From Archilochus colubris (taxonomy: Eukaryota > Chordata > Aves > Apodiformes > Trochilidae): 64,000 nucleotides of DNA. The notes below the pieces were generated by a model. The model was given only the letters and a program-made list of their open reading frames with translations, had not been told where the DNA came from and searched no databases. Of the stretch, positions 35,701 through 49,632 are shown piece after piece (position 1 is the stretch's first letter; each line of letters begins with the position of its first letter). Where the stretch lies: the NCBI GenBank assembly GCA_023079485.1, contig CM041090.1:12969403-13033402 (forward strand). The letters are read 5' to 3'. Both the position numbers and the translations under genes were made by a program.

Positions 35701-36990
35701 TGTGGTCTCCAGGAAAGCACTAGGGAATAGTTTCAGTTTTGTATTTTATGATACCAGGACTGTATACGTGATCTGTTATATTCTTAATTCAGTCACTCAA
35801 AGAGTGACTTCCATCCAGCCAAGTCAGATGGAAGCTGTGTTTCTTCAGGACTGTTCAGGAACTTCAGCATTTTTTTAGGATTAGGTCTTGGGTGATAAAC
35901 TTGATCTTAAGTGAGAAGCCACTCATTTAGTGAGAAGTGAAAAGGAAGAAGCTTCTAAGCTATAAGCAATGAAAATAACAAATGGGCATCACATCCACTT
36001 TGCTTTACTCATGTGAGTAGTTCATTGGTGTGTGGTTTTATGGTTTGGTGGGTTTTTTGGTGGAATTACTTGTGCTGAATGAAGATGATATGCCCCTTTA
36101 TAAATAATATCTGAGGTTACACTCTAGAGTAATACTTTAAAGTACTTTTGAAACACTTTTGTGACAGCTTGATGTTTGTCCCACAAATTTGTCCACAATA
36201 GCTTTCTGTGGCAGACTCATCATCTGCTTCAGAGAGAAGTCAAGTAAGATATTAGCTGACCTGATGTGTTCATCCCAGGTTATGTCTCTGGGTTGATGAA
36301 TATTGGAAAAAAATAGGTAGTCTGTTTCTTACTCTTTAGATTCCATCTTGTAAAAATGGTGGCATACAAATTAAATGTGCTTAAAAAGCTACTTAATAAT
36401 GTCCAAAGACCTGTCTGAGTATCAAAACTCTACTGAAACTACATAAAGCTTTGAACCAAATTCCAATAAGCAGAAAAAGGAGAGAGATACGGTGTTGATA
36501 ATAATAATAATTTAAAAAACAAACAAATAAAACCCCAAACATATTCATGCAAGATCTTCAGAAGCTTAATATCCAAAAGTTAATGCTAAAAACTTATTTT
36601 TCCTAGTGCTGAATGTATAGGTAAGCCTGCTGAGCCTAGTACACATAATCATCATAAGGATTCAGAACATATTTTTATTCCTTTGTAGTTTTACCTATAG
36701 AGCTATAGGATATGTTTTTGTTGGAAGAGAACTGTCTTTTGTAAGAAAGGAAATTCCTAATAGAAAGGCTCAAACATCCTGAGCCTGAACAAAATCAAAC
36801 TTGCTAATAAATAATGCTTCACTGGAGATGCATTATTTCAGAAGGCACAGCTCTCATAAAGGTGAACTGTATGAAGTATGAAAAAGTCTTAAAGAACAAT
36901 GACTTTTTTCAGCTGAGGAAGATACGGGGAGAGAGTAGCCCTTATTAATTCATCTTTTCCTTTCAAGTTTGAGGGGCCCATCCTTGTGTT
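32784..36990. other. Intron 7, part 1: nothing genic
   Basis: Apart from copy B, this stretch holds a small GC-richer, CpG-bearing patch at 32790-32935 and ordinary AT-rich DNA with A-runs (about 35633-35647) and TAA repeats (36500-36512). No exon, RNA gene or defined transposon. Confidence 0.5.
34416..34569 (+). repeat. Duplicated 154-bp segment, copy B
   Basis: Same orientation as copy A, 1786 bases downstream. The shared frame continues for about 40 unrelated codons after the similarity ends. See copy A for the alignment. Confidence 0.8.
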
Positions 36991-36997
36991 GATATGT

Positions 36998-37035
36998 ATG
37001 AGTAATTCCCATTAATGATGATGGGAGTTACGCAT
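36998..37035. repeat. Imperfect palindrome, old-repeat fossil
   Basis: ATGAGTAATTCCCAT (36998-37012) faces ATGGGAGTTACGCAT (37021-37035), 13 of 15 bases paired, with an 8-base loop. The sequence flavour (CCCAT...ATGGG with ACTCAT/ATGCGT ends) is that of an old amniote repeat. Confidence 0.45.
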
Positions 37036-37099
37036 GTGCACTGACAGAAGAATAGACCCCTTAGTGTTCAAAGCACATGAAATTTACATTTTTTCCATT

Positions 37100-38850
37100 G
37101 CTGTAATTGAGATGTTGACAAATTGGAGAATATTGATGAGCCTTTGTTTTAAGTATTTCTTGCCAAGTTTGCTTTATTTTTTCATGGTTTGAACAATGGT
37201 GTGGGTTCAGCAGCAATGAATAATAAGGGTAAAGATAACTTTGTATTTCAATATTTTGATGTGCCAATGTGAGAAAAATTGTCTTAGGCAAATGGAATAT
37301 GCTGTTTTAATCATTAGCTATGCATGAAAGAAAAATTGATGTTGACATCTTTGCTGTAAAATCGTTGTAATGGGGCCTTCCTTACAATTCATTTTTGTAA
37401 AATTCATTTTGTACATTTTGCAGCAATTGAACAATCCCTGCACTGTGAATAGGCAGAATTCCCAGAAATACTGAGACAGTTGGCCCAGTAACTGCTGAGC
37501 TCACACTGCACACCACATGCACATTAACCATAATGATGCCAGAACCAGCTTAGCTAAATATAGTCACATTTTAGTATCCTCCCATCCTTCCTTTCTTTCC
37601 ATCTACTGCATGAACAAATAAATCTTTTTTGTGGTTTTTGATTGCTGGAGTCAGGGGACATTTATGTCAGTAGCCACAATTCAATAAGTACCTTTAAAAT
37701 TTTGTAGTGAATCTTCACTTCATATACAGTTTTCTAATAATTAGGCTGGTGGCAACTGCAGATTCCTCACCTTTTATTGAACTAAAGCTCAGTATTGGAG
37801 GACTGGGCTATGGGGGGAGGATTTAACTATTATACTTGTATTTAAGATTCTCACTTCTCTCTTGGCTTTCAATACACATAGGTTTTCATAATTATATATA
37901 GATTTAATATCTATAAATGCATTAGAAAACATTTACTTCTGTATTTGAAGTATGTTGTGCTGGGGTTTCAAGTGCAGCCTTGGAAAACTCTGTCAATGGA
38001 ATGTTTTCATAGTGGCAGAAATCTCTTTAAAATAACCCTAAATACAATATGACAGATGCCATCTGGAATAATCTTTTCCTAGTTGCTTTCAACTTTTATT
38101 TTTTCTTGCAGCTAAGTTCATCTAAAACTGGTCACTTACTGTTATAGTAAACATAGTGAACTCTTTCCTTCCTTTTGGACATGCATTTTCAGATAAAATA
38201 ATTAAAACAAGTTTATTAAGAGGTTGTTATTGTTGATGTTTTCCTCTGACTTAATTTTTCTGTGTTTTGTTTTGTTTTTTAATATATGTGTGTATATGTG
38301 TATATATATATATATTTGTATTTCAAAACGAAAAAGGTAGGATTCCGCCTAAGGCCATTCTTTCAATTTCAGATGCTATCCAGCCTAACCCAATTTGCCT
38401 CCAAATGTTAGATAACATCCCATTTGCTAAATTATAATTGTATGATTGTTACAATATTAATGGTTTCTGAATGCAAGGTGTTCAAAGACACAGTAGCACG
38501 TGCTTGGATGCCTTTCTGTGTTGTTACAGACTGACTAATTTCTTCCTATATATGTCAACTTATTTGAAAGATCTAGTGTTGGAATCTCTGGATTTTTTTT
38601 TATTTTTTTTTTTAACTTAGCCGTGTAAAGGGATGTCTCCTGATGCCTGTTAGAGTTTAATTTAGAGTAGTAATTAAACTTGAATACTGCCTCATAAACA
38701 AAAGATAAACAATAAACCAGCCATGTTCCCTGCTGTTTCATAGCTTTCTTTCCCAGATGTTTTAGCCTGATAATTTTTACACAGTGAACTACCTAGCATG
38801 GAGTGTTATGGACAGAGGTCAAAGCCTGGTTCTTTGTAATGGGTTTTTTA
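37100..38850. other. Intron 7, part 2: AT-rich, no gene
   Basis: AT-rich complex sequence with a TA/TG alternation at 38283-38318 and a T-run at 38586-38613. Nothing genic is seen. Confidence 0.5.

Positions 38851-38854
<4 letters not shown>

Positions 38855-38882
<28 letters not shown>
38855..38882. repeat. Poly-T homopolymer, 28 bases
   Basis: An uninterrupted T run bordering a complex AT-rich stretch. Confidence 0.95.
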
Positions 38883-38889
38883 AGTAAAT

Positions 38890-39420
38890 TAAAATTTCCT
38901 TTGTGTGGCTGATAGAATTGTCAGATACTGAAGGACGCTCATTAATTGACTTTTTAATTATCTCCCTCTTGTTTAACAAGATGGTGCTAATTTAAAAATA
39001 CCCACAAACTTTATTGTAACTGCTGATGGCCAAGGAACGTTGCTATTTCTTAGTATTAAGGTGCCTGGAGAGTACATTTAGAATCCTCACTGTCATCCTG
39101 AAAAAAATAAAAATAAAAAAGCCATTGCAGGAGCTTCTCTCTCCATGCTGCTCCTAAGCAAGGGAGGAAATGTTCACCGTGGAAAGGCTGTTAATTTTTC
39201 AAGCTGCTCCTCAGGCTGGCAGAGCTTGTGTGTCCATCTCTGGACCGCTCCTCTGTCAGCCATGATCTTTCTAATTGCCAGGTAGGGGCTGCAGGAGCCA
39301 TGTTATTTTCACTGGGTGGGGTAATTACTGAAAGCTGAGAATAGCTGCACTAAAGACACAGGGATACTTTCATGATCCCATTAGCATAAGAGTGGGTAAA
39401 TTATTCATGCCAAGTGAGGA
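38890..39420. promoter_or_regulatory. Enhancer-like stretch in intron 7 (a)
   Basis: It contains CATTAATTGACTTTTTAATT (about 38941), CTAATTTAAAAATACCCACA and complex sequence continuing to about 39420, with little simple repeat except an A/T run at 39104-39120. It looks like a conserved noncoding element by composition. Untested. Confidence 0.3.
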
Positions 39421-39429
39421 TTCTATGGG

Positions 39430-42400
39430 GAAAAGTATAGTTAATGCACATAGTTTTTAAATGTATCCCTTTCTGCTCTGAGACTAAATTCTTGTTGGAT
39501 TCAGTTCTCAGACATTTACGGGAAAGCTCTAGTGGCATGTTAGACGCAGTTCATCTCTCTCTGTTTGCAGCGCTCTCAATAGAGACCATCTGGCAAAGAT
39601 CCAAAAGGTGATTAAACAAAATGATCAGCTCTTGTTGCTGTGTTACATGTCCAATACTCTGGATTAAAAAACATGACCCACAACAGTCAGCTAACATAAT
39701 TTTTTTCTTATTATTATTTCCCCTTCCCCTGTAAGAATTCAGATGGTCCACAAATGTCTATGCCATCTTTGTGTCCTTATGGCCCATAATCATGAACAGG
39801 TTGTGCAAATGGCTCTTTCTGTAACACGGTCTGTTCCAGCAGCATAGAAACATTTCATATTAATTGGGTCAGTCTAATGTTCATAATGACACAGGGAAAA
39901 AATTACCCAAATGTGTTCTTATGGTAAAGGCTTAAAATGTGCCTTTCTCCTGTTAGAAAGTGAAATTTGACATCAGGCTCATGTGGCTGATTTATTTTTT
40001 AAGACAGAAGAAAATCAAAGCATGACACTGTCATCTGCTGGAAATAGTTTAAAGCCCCTTCTAAAAAAAAAACCACCAAAAACCAAAAAACCAAAAACCA
40101 ACACAAAAAAACACCCACAAAAAAAGGGGGGGGGGAGCAGAGGGGGGGGAGGAATGAGCTGTGGTTTAACACCACAATCAGGGATGAATTTACAGTGCTA
40201 TTCAGAAGAGTACTCCCTTATCATAAACAAGCTGATAATCACACTGAATCTAACTCCCAATTAGCTCTTTCTTTGCTTGCAGAGATCAGCATACATGTCC
40301 TCCTTAAGCCGTGATATGTTGCCACTGAATCAGACAGAACGTTTGTATACCTTATGTCATATTCAGAATTTAAGGATTAATGCTACATATTTACCAGAAA
40401 ACCCAGCTAATCAGCAAGGTAATTTTTCAAACCAATCACTTCAATGCCTGAGTTAAGGTAGAAATGCCAAGACTGTGAATAGGGGACATATGTATCTTAT
40501 CTTTTTGGGGTTGCATCAAATGCCAAGTACTAGCATAAATTCAACAGAAACCAGACATTGTTGGAAAGTAATTAAAAAAATATTGAAATTAAACCTACCA
40601 TATGAGTGAAATATTTGTAGGCCCTCTTTGTTGCATACATAACAATTTGCATGGAATTGAACTGCAATTCTTTCTCTCTTACTTCCTGGGTTCTACTTTG
40701 TTAAATATGAGAGCAGAACCATCTCTGTGTATTCAGCCTAAGGACCGGAGGGATCTTTTTTCATGCTGAGGATGTTTGCAGTCTAAAATCAGCAGGTTTG
40801 CTTAGAGGAGAAATTTCTTAAAAAACAATAATAATAAATAAATAAATAAAATTAAAGCCTCCAAAGCTATGCCAAGAGAAATCAAATTCCACTTTTGAAA
40901 GCTTAAAAAGATCCACTGAGGCTGTCAGCTCTCCTTACTGTGCAAGGTGAAAGCAGTAGGTAAAAGGCAGAGACAGGTCCAGAGTGCTCGGGGAGGGGAG
41001 GCCAGGCTCCCCCAGCCTCAGTGCAGCCTGGCAGATGAAAGGGACCCACATAGCCTTGGGGGGCTTAAGGCTATTACAGGGCAACTCATGCTCTGTTATC
41101 ATGCTGATTTTCAATTGATTTTTGGCTGTACAGTACTTGTTGAAGGCCCTCTAGAGTATCAAACACTGCATTATGGCACTACACAATGTAATATGTGGGC
41201 CTTTTGTCTTATTGTCTGGTCTCAGCCTCAGAAGAAGAGCACTCACCACTCCGTGATTGTTCCAGCTTCTGAGCAGCTTTTCTATCTAGGGAAGTAGGAC
41301 AGGTGAAGGAAACCTGACAGCCCTCTTTAGTCAGCTCTTAATGTGATTTGACACGTTTGTTTGTAGCTCTGAATTTTCAAACTGAACTGGTTTTGTATTA
41401 TTGTAAAACATGGCTTTTAATTTATAAAATTACTTGACATTTAAGTATCTTATTACAGGGGACTGATAAACCCAGGCTTGGTGTCTAAATATACTTTCTC
41501 ATTCTCAGTCTTGTACGATTCCTTTAAGTAACTGGTTCTAGAGGTTGTCAAAGTTGGAGCTGAGGTTGCAGGAAGCTTCCTAGAGGCTGAAGTAAGCGTA
41601 TTTTTTTACCTATTGGTTTCTTTGCTTAAACTGTCATATCACTCAGGTGGGTTTTTCATTCACCAAAAGAATCATGTCATCTGCATCTAAGTCTTGATAA
41701 GATGAGGATATTTAAAATCAGATAGAGTGTCTATCTATTCAGGATATCATCTTCAAATAAATGCTTACTGTCCTAACCCGTAGTTTCTTCTGGCTTGAGT
41801 AAGTCTTTGTGCATGCAGTAGAAGTAGTAAACCAGTATTTTAAAATGTTTACAGTAATAAAAATGTGCATATGAAACACACGTAGAAACCGAGACTTGCA
41901 ACTTCATGGTGTTATAGGAATTATAAGAAAGCAGTGTAGACACCAAGGATGGGATGATACCAGGAAACAGTGATGTCCACCTTAACTACCCTGATAGCTG
42001 CAGGCATGATCCAAATAACAAGTATGGTCACTGGAAGGCATCTGCTATTTTGGTGGCCTGCCTGTAGCTCCTCAGTTTATTGCCATGAGGTAAGGATATG
42101 GCTGTCTATCCAGGAGGAACAACTAACTGCAGAATCAAATCCAATAGGACCTTGTGTAAATTATGAGCCTTCTCTCACCTGTGTTCTTCCCTACCTGTAC
42201 AATAGGCACAAGAGTATTTATGTGTTGCACAAATATTATGAAATGGTTATTTGTTGTCAGTGGACTGCTCTGTTGTTCCAGGAATGCAGGGTTACATAAA
42301 AAATTCAGGAGTGTTCTTGCATTGGTCTCCCTGAATTTCATAAAAGAAGCACTGGATATACTGCATTTTTAAATAGTATTGCCTATCTTAACACTTCCCT

Positions 42401-45060
42401 TTTTTTTTTTTTTTTTTTTTTTTTCCAACAAAGATGAAAAAAAGTGAATGAAATAGCCTTGATCTTAAACTTTGTATTGCTTATAATTAATAAGACACAG
42501 GAAGCAAGCAAAAAAAGATGACTTGGATCTCATCAGCAGTTCTTTAGTGAAGTTTGCATCAAGACATGTCCAGAATGATGTTTCCAATGTTTAAAAAACA
42601 GTTGTCGTTCTATATGTATATTTCTTGTTTAACATTTCCTTTTTATTTTTTTCTTCCTCTCTCCTGAACAAGCATAGTGAAAACAGACCAAGGAAAACTT
42701 GACTCCATGCTTATATGTAGGTCTTAGTGATCCAAGGATGATCTTGTCTTAGAACAAGATTACACAATATATTGTCTTTTTTTATTATTCCCCTCTAGCA
42801 TTTCCTTAGTAGTCTAGAGCTACAGAACAGGTTATGATCTTTAGTGAACTTGCACATCAGTAGTTTCATCTTTTAAACTAGGACATTGATTTTTCTCATC
42901 CTACCACGAGAAGATCTTGTGTACCCCCTGCTCTGCTCCCTGGGAGCGGTCAGCACACGCACAGGCAGCGGGGGCTCAGGGCACCAGGACTGGCAGCAGG
43001 ATCAGGAGCAGTCTGCTTCCTATTTAGAGGTTTCCTCTTAGCTGTGAAATACAACATATCCACTTTGCTGGTGGAGAGAGGCAATTTTTAACATTTTGTG
43101 TAACTATATTACTGCTGTTTATTCCTGATTTTAGTCTTACTAAATCTAGAGTGATCTACTTATTAACTTGAGTTTCTACAGAACTTAGAATAACATTTAA
43201 AATGCACCAACTAGGTGTCTTGATCATAGTTACACTACTTGTGAAAGATCTGTCTCTCTTTTTTTTCTTTTTGTGGGCCAGTGGTGTATGGTCCAAAGAA
43301 GGTTTACTGATTAAAAGCAGCTCTTCCTCCTCAGAGGACAGAATAGGAAGACACTATTCATGTAAGATCCCAATCCTTCTTGTATGGAATAAGCAGCAGT
43401 AATAGGAACACTGCTGCGTTCAGATATGCAAAGCTTTCCTTTCATTTATTTGGCTATTTTTGACCTAAACATGATTCTTCTACCTGAAAAAACAAACACA
43501 CAGAGAATTCTCTCTTCATTTTTTGACAATTCTCATAGAAACTACATGTCTTTAAGACACACAGGCTCTACAAAAAAGCAGCTATGAAGTTTTAATAGTT
43601 CCTAATATTTCTGAAAAAAATCTCATCATGCCTTACATTTTAGAGGACAAATAATAACAAACACCAGCCTTTTATTTGCACAGGGAAGTTTTTAATATTT
43701 TTTTCCCCTCTGGCAGTTTTTAAATGTTAGAGAGAGCTTCAGAGAAAAATGAATTTGTGTTTTCGGTTTGCTTGAATGTTAAGACTTTCAAATCTGTTGG
43801 AGAGAATAAATTTCTGTAGTAAACTCAAAATTACCTTTAAGGAATTTGACTGCTGCTGTTTGATTATACTCAAGGTAGTAACACACCTTGTGTGCAGGTG
43901 TGTGTGGAGCTGGAGGAAGTAAATGATTTGTTTTCTATTGTTACATCTGAGTGGCTTAGAAGTGATAGCCTCAAAGCTTGGCTCTTTATTTGTGAAGCCC
44001 AGTGTACATCTTACATCTTTACCCCGGTGTAAGGAACAAGCTCAGGGAAATGATCTGGTGGCAGAGTTGGCACAATGGCTCTGGTGCCCTCATTTTTGCC
44101 CACAGCCAGGGCAGTGAGCACAGAAGAGCAAGACAAAGTGGTTTCCCTGTGCTCCACTGACTTCCCAGCTGCTCTGAGTCTGAAGTCCATTGCCAGCTCC
44201 AGATGCTGAAGCTTGCACTGAGTGTTATCCTAGACTGCTGGCCTCATAACTTGTGGAAAGAGATCAAATTATGTTATGGATGGTTACCTTTGTACACCCT
44301 TGGTACCACACATTCCTCATGCACAGGCTAGGATTGGGGTCTTCTATTTTCTTGTGTAAACAGAGCATTTGCTATAAATGACAAGGACTGGTGGGGCAGC
44401 CATGAAAGCACAGGAGAGGAATTCAGCAAATTCTCTATTAAGTTGTGATTTGTACCATGAAATTTTTTGACAACCCCGGCACTGAATTCTTAAATAAGAG
44501 CAGTCTCTTCCTTATAATCTTGCATTATGCCCACGAGCTTATTGTGGCTACACTTGTTTAAGCAATTACATTTGTTTAAACTTCCCTTGGGCCTCTCCAC
44601 ATGCAGCTGTAAGTTGGTCATACCTAGATTTAAGGCAGCCCCTGGTTGCAGAGACTTCAGGAGGAGTAAGTGTGACAGATATATGCATAGAATTTTATTG
44701 CAGGACTTGGTGCTAAGGTTTTGAACTATTTACCACCATAAAATTCAGAAATTCACATGAACTCCCTTTCTAATTTTACACTCCTGCCTAAAATGGATGG
44801 AACATCACTTAAATAGCACAAATCAGAATTTTTCAGCTTGGAGCTTCCTTCCTAATTCCTCCCACCTCAGATTTACCACTTATGGATTTCCCTGCTTCAT
44901 GGGACTCCTGACCCCATGCATCTGTTAAAGGGGATAGTTCAGGATGAACCCAGTCTCCTACTCAGTAGGACCACAGTGTTCTCTTAGCTCCTACTAGATG
45001 CCTGAACAAGCAGAGGGCTTAAGTGAAATCCTTTTGCTGAGTCAAAATCTGTTCTTATTT
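39430..45060. other. Intron 7, part 3: no gene
   Basis: A/C-rich then G-rich runs (40062-40150), ATAA repeats (40830-40852), a 23-base poly-T (42402-42424) and a small CpG-bearing patch (42925-42980). The rest is ordinary AT-rich complex sequence. ORFs up to 116 codons show no family resemblance. Confidence 0.5.
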
Positions 45061-45070
45061 AGGGACTAAT

Positions 45071-45300
45071 CCAAAGCCTGTTAAATCAACAGAAAGATTT
45101 TGGTTGACTTCTGTGAGCTTTGGATCAGGCCCTTCCTTGCTAATACATCTGAAATCAATGGGGCTACACTGGCTTCTGCCAGTAAAAAAAAAAAAAAGGG
45201 AGAGGAATTGTCCTCCTGCTTTGTTTGTACAGCACCTAACACACTGAAGTCATGGTGCTCAACCAGTGCTTCGAGTGCTTCATTGAGGCAACAGTAATTT
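45071..45300. repeat. Old interspersed-repeat fossil with palindrome
   Basis: CCAAAGCCTGTTAAATCAAC (45071-45090) is an imperfect inverted copy of the stretch ending AGCTTTGG at 45123. It is followed by ATCAGGCCC and, after an A-run (45184-45197), by TTTGTACAGCACCTAAC (45223-45239). The last motif resembles the 3' part of old CR1/L3-like elements of amniotes as I remember them. Assignment is tentative. Confidence 0.4.
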
Positions 45301-45309
45301 TGACTCCGT

Positions 45310-48300
45310 TGCCTTACTTGGTGTTCATGGACATCAATTCAGCTGGATGCATAATTCAGTTGCTTAAAACAGCCATCTATACTGTGCATCCACCTCATGC
45401 CCAAGTATTATTTTTGTCTTCTAATGCACATTAAGAAATTTCTTGTGAAAAGTAAAAGGAGTTTTTTCATATTTCTGTGCTATCAAAGTGTAAAGAAAGC
45501 TGATTTGAATAAAAAAATACTCAGTCCATAGAACACGTAAAATACACTGAGTGTAACTTTTACTGTCAGTTCACTGCCTTGAGAAGATTATTGAAGTCCC
45601 ATGTCTTCTCTCCACTCAATGGGTTGTCACCTTATTTTTTATTATTTCTTCATTATTGCATTGTATTTTTGTTTCTCAGTGTTAAACTGCAAATTATAAT
45701 TTGCCACTTGTTGAAGATTTTAACATCATAATTAGCATTGCCGAGATGGCAAATATTTTTAGGCAAGAAATGTCAAAAGATGAAAAGTTCCCATGTGTAC
45801 ATCAGCACAGAACTTCCATTTTAAGAAGTTCTTGTGACAACCAAAGTAGGACCTCAGTCTGGCAGAGATTTCTACATTACTTAACTGATTATTGCAAGTA
45901 CTGTTATTGAAATAAGGAGGGCTACAGTAGGGTTAACATTGACCCCCTCAGCCTTTGTAGGAGTTGTGCTTGAATGATGAAACATCAGTTAAAAGAAGCA
46001 GATAGTTCATATATAAATATATGTGAAAAAAACAGCTAAAAGTCATTCTAGGAAGTGTGTTCTCTGTCAGCATTTTGGCTACATAATACATAGGAATATT
46101 ACAAGTTCCTTGTCAAAAGCTACTAAAAGGAAAATTTCCTGATTATGTTTTCAATTTACACCTTCATTCTAGTCCTAAACAACAAATATTTTCCTTGAAA
46201 AGAAAACAAGTAAATTTTGTTTCTTTAAGTTGTTAGACTTTTGATTAGATTTTGTGTGCTTCTGAGTCCATGCACTTAAATGTAATTTTGTGTATTCAGA
46301 TACTTAATAAATTTTGTGCAAAACATCTGTCACCAAGTGAGAGTGTATTTGAGTATGAAAAAATTCCTGTTTCATAGCTTGTGTAAGTGGTAAATGTAGA
46401 CGGATCTTTCTAGATAAGAATCATCACACTTAATCAATGCTTTGTTTAAACATTCTTATTTTTCTTCAACAGTGTCTTATCCCTTTTGTGTGAAATTGTA
46501 AATTTCATAAGTTTAAAACATAAAAAAATAATTTTTATTATATTTTATTAAATTAAACATTATTAAATTAAACATTATTAAATTAAATGAAATTTTCATT
46601 TATAAGTTACCAAAATGCTTTTCATTTTAGGGAAAAATGGATAGGCTGATTTTTGCTACCATCTCAGCTGACTTAAAACTTTGAGTTTTCTGCCTTTTTC
46701 ATGTGGAAGAATCTAAAAAGAGAAGGATGTAGAAAGTAGTCATATTTCAGTCACAGAGAGAAGTAACAATGCAGTTTTCCAGCTTGATAAAACATAACAA
46801 AGACTCTCATTAGTGTTGAATCCTTCTTAGATTTCAATTACTTATAGATTTTACTGTTTCTTTCAGTGTGATGAAGGCACCATATGTGAACTTCCCTGAA
46901 GTCCACAAACTTACTTTAGTGAGTTTAGTGAGACATGACTGCTAGCTAGCTACTGCCTATCTGACCATTTTCTTCTTTTTGTTAGCTTTTTTTTGTCTCA
47001 AAATAACACAATTCATCCCACCCTATCCATTTCTCGGAAGTCTTCTGAAGTGCATATCTTTAATGATAGATTAAACACTGTCATTTATCTGTGAATTGGT
47101 TATACTAATTATTTCCCTGAGTTAGATCTTATTAGCAGTTCATATTCCCAGCTTTGAGGACAGTTTGGCATAAAGCCTCCTCTATGAAAGAAGGGCTTTA
47201 TTGATTTTTTTTTTTTTTTTAAGGATCTTTCATGCATTCTATTAATCTATAACTCAGGATGAACTACAGATCTGCCCTTTTTGTTGCTGTTTTGTTTTCT
47301 GAATCTGAATTTGAGCAAGAATATGTTTCATACAGTCAGGCCCTTCTAATCTGGTAAATTCATCAGTGATATTCAGCATTTGGTTTCGGACCCCTCTCTT
47401 CTTTCTTGTAAACTAATCCAGCACTCCTAGGACCACCAAAGAGAATGTCTTTTCAGCTAGAAGTCCACACTGTCAGAATTCAGGTTTACTGTATGCCAAT
47501 TAATCCTCCTTTAAGCTCTTCCAAATGGCGTTCAGTCTGGTTTGTTTAAAAGAAATAAGCTGACCTTTTATTTTAGAATAAAGAAATCTACATTTTTCTA
47601 GCGTAATTTTCAGCATTCTTACAGACTTCAATGATATGAACGTAAAGTATAAAATGGAACAAATTCTGGCTTTAGTGAGAGTGAATGGAAGTATACAAGT
47701 ATACACAGTCTGTATCCTTGAAAGCAGAATTGATTCAATCTTGGTGTGCCTGTCCAAAAAAAAAAAAAATAAAAAAAATCGTATTTCTATATAATTTTCC
47801 TTCATATAATTGGAGAATATAGATTTGAGTTTGTTTCTCATGTTATTTTCTATTACTGCCTTACATGAGCTCAGAGGAGCTGCTGATGTTCTTGGAGGGA
47901 ATGTGTGTGTATATATTTTTTTGTGTGTGTTTATTCACATATAAACATTTTACATGCTTCCTTAGAGAATTTCCTTGTAAGGTTCAGTTGTTCTTAAGAG
48001 ACTGAGAACTTGTCTAGCGCATAATTTGTAAACTATGCAAAGAGCACCCTCCAGCCGAGGCAAACCCTGGAACAGTTCTCTGGGACCTCTTTTGCTTGCT
48101 GCTGTAATACCCTTGGATGTAAAGGTCCTTCCTAGTTGGAACTGTGATTGTGACGAGCAGGATACATGGCTAGATGTCCAGTGGAGGATCTGTGTATTGG
48201 TCTTCTGTTTCAATCTTCCATCAAGCAGCTGTTTGTTACAGTGTGATTCATTTTATTTTAGATTATTTGAGAAGGATATTGCTTCTTAACACTAAAACCC

Positions 48301-48980
48301 CATATAACACCCTCTGCTCTTATCCCTTCTCCATGCCAATTTGCTGTTCTAGAGTAGCCTGTCTTACTTCCTGAGAGCAGGGTGTAACTTGTGTGAGCTA
48401 AATGAGATCCAAAAGAAAAGAGAGACTGGACTGTCAGTTGCACACTGGGCAGGAATGTTTTTGTTAAATCCAGGTGAGACAGTAGATTTTTTATTGGCAT
48501 GCTTCACCTTAAAACAGAGCAAAAGCTGTATCTCCCACTTTCAGAAGAAAGACTGGTTACATACACCAGGCTTCTTATACTGATTTGACAGAACTGATTT
48601 TCTCAACTGCTACTTTCTTGTTGTCTTTTTGTAACTTATTAGCAACTTCCTACTTTTACTTTAAACTGCTATAGGTAGAAAACATTATTTTTTTTTTAAT
48701 AGAGACATTTTAAGCTTTTAAAATATAACAGTAGAGTATTTCTTTCTGTAAACCATCTCTCATATATTAAAAAGTAACTGTCAGCTGGTTTCCTTCCTGT
48801 CTTGTATGTATTTCAATAGAAGTTCTTAGCTTAGGTCTGGTCTTTTTGTCTCTCCTCCCCCTCTTCTTTTTTTTTTCCTTTAAGGTGATGACTTTGGGGG
48901 ATGGTCTTTCTCTTAGTTAAATTGTCCGTGAAGGTAGGAGGTTTTGAGTAGTGCTTTTGGGTTTTCTTTATTTGGGATTT
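45310..48980. other. Intron 7, part 4: no gene
   Basis: AT-rich DNA with a 15-bp minisatellite (46547-46587), T-run and A-run tracts (47206-47220 and 47757-47778) and nothing genic. Short ORFs are random. Confidence 0.5.
46547..46587. repeat. 15-bp minisatellite, about 2.7 copies
   Basis: ATTAAATTAAACATT is repeated perfectly twice (46547-46561 and 46562-46576), with a third partial copy (46577-46587). Confidence 0.9.
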
Positions 48981-49003
48981 TTTTTGTTTGGTTTGGTTTT
49001 TTT

Positions 49004-49105
49004 GTTTTTATTTTTGTTTTTATTTTTGTTTTTATTTTTGTTTTTATTTTTGTTTTTATTTTTGTTTTTTTGTTTTGTTTTTTTGTTTGTTTGTTTGTTT
49101 GTTTT
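49004..49105. repeat. 12-bp tandem repeat (GTTTTTATTTTT)n and TTTG tail
   Basis: G residues at 49004, 49016, 49028, 49040, 49052 and 49064 mark five perfect 12-base units, followed by irregular GTTTT and then GTTT repeats to about 49105. The perfect identity between units suggests recent expansion. The ORFs across it encode only Phe/Val/Ile or Lys/Asn runs. Confidence 0.95.
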
Positions 49106-49594
49106 GTTGTTATTATTATTGCTGTAGTATGGCAGAGAATAGCAGGACATAACTGAGGAGGATTAAACCTTTTAAAAGTAGATTTTTTTTAAAAGTGTGG
49201 CATGGACAAAGGTTTGTCAGGTTTTGCTTGAATCAGCCCTCATCTGCTATAAGATAGATCTGCAGACAGGTTTTGGCTTTTGTCATGTCCAGGGGAATCC
49301 ACTGAATCTTGGCCTTCATTTAGGATTCCCTCCTGATGAGCAAATTCCCATGACCACTTTTGAAGCTTTAAAAGCTTTGGTTTTGTTTTAAAAGGCCTCT
49401 GACCAGAGGCAATGTTTACATAGGCATTTAGAAACAAAAAACTGAGCTTTTAAACCTTCAAACATCACTGGGGGGATTCGCTTCACTTCTCAGCAGACCA
49501 AGTCTGAGATAACACCTGCAAGAAGTGTGTGTCTGTGTGTGTGGGTTTTGTGAAAATTGTGATGCACTGTCTCAACTGACCCACAAATGTGATA

Positions 49595-49598
<4 letters not shown>

Positions 49599-49629
<31 letters not shown>
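49599..49629. repeat. (GT)n microsatellite
   Basis: About fifteen GT units; a shorter GT-rich run lies just upstream at 49526-49542. Confidence 0.95.

Positions 49630-49632
<3 letters not shown>

Noticed and set aside
42150..42260. MIR-like SINE fragment
   Set aside because: A few words recall the MIR 3' region, but similarity is too short and patchy to call by eye.
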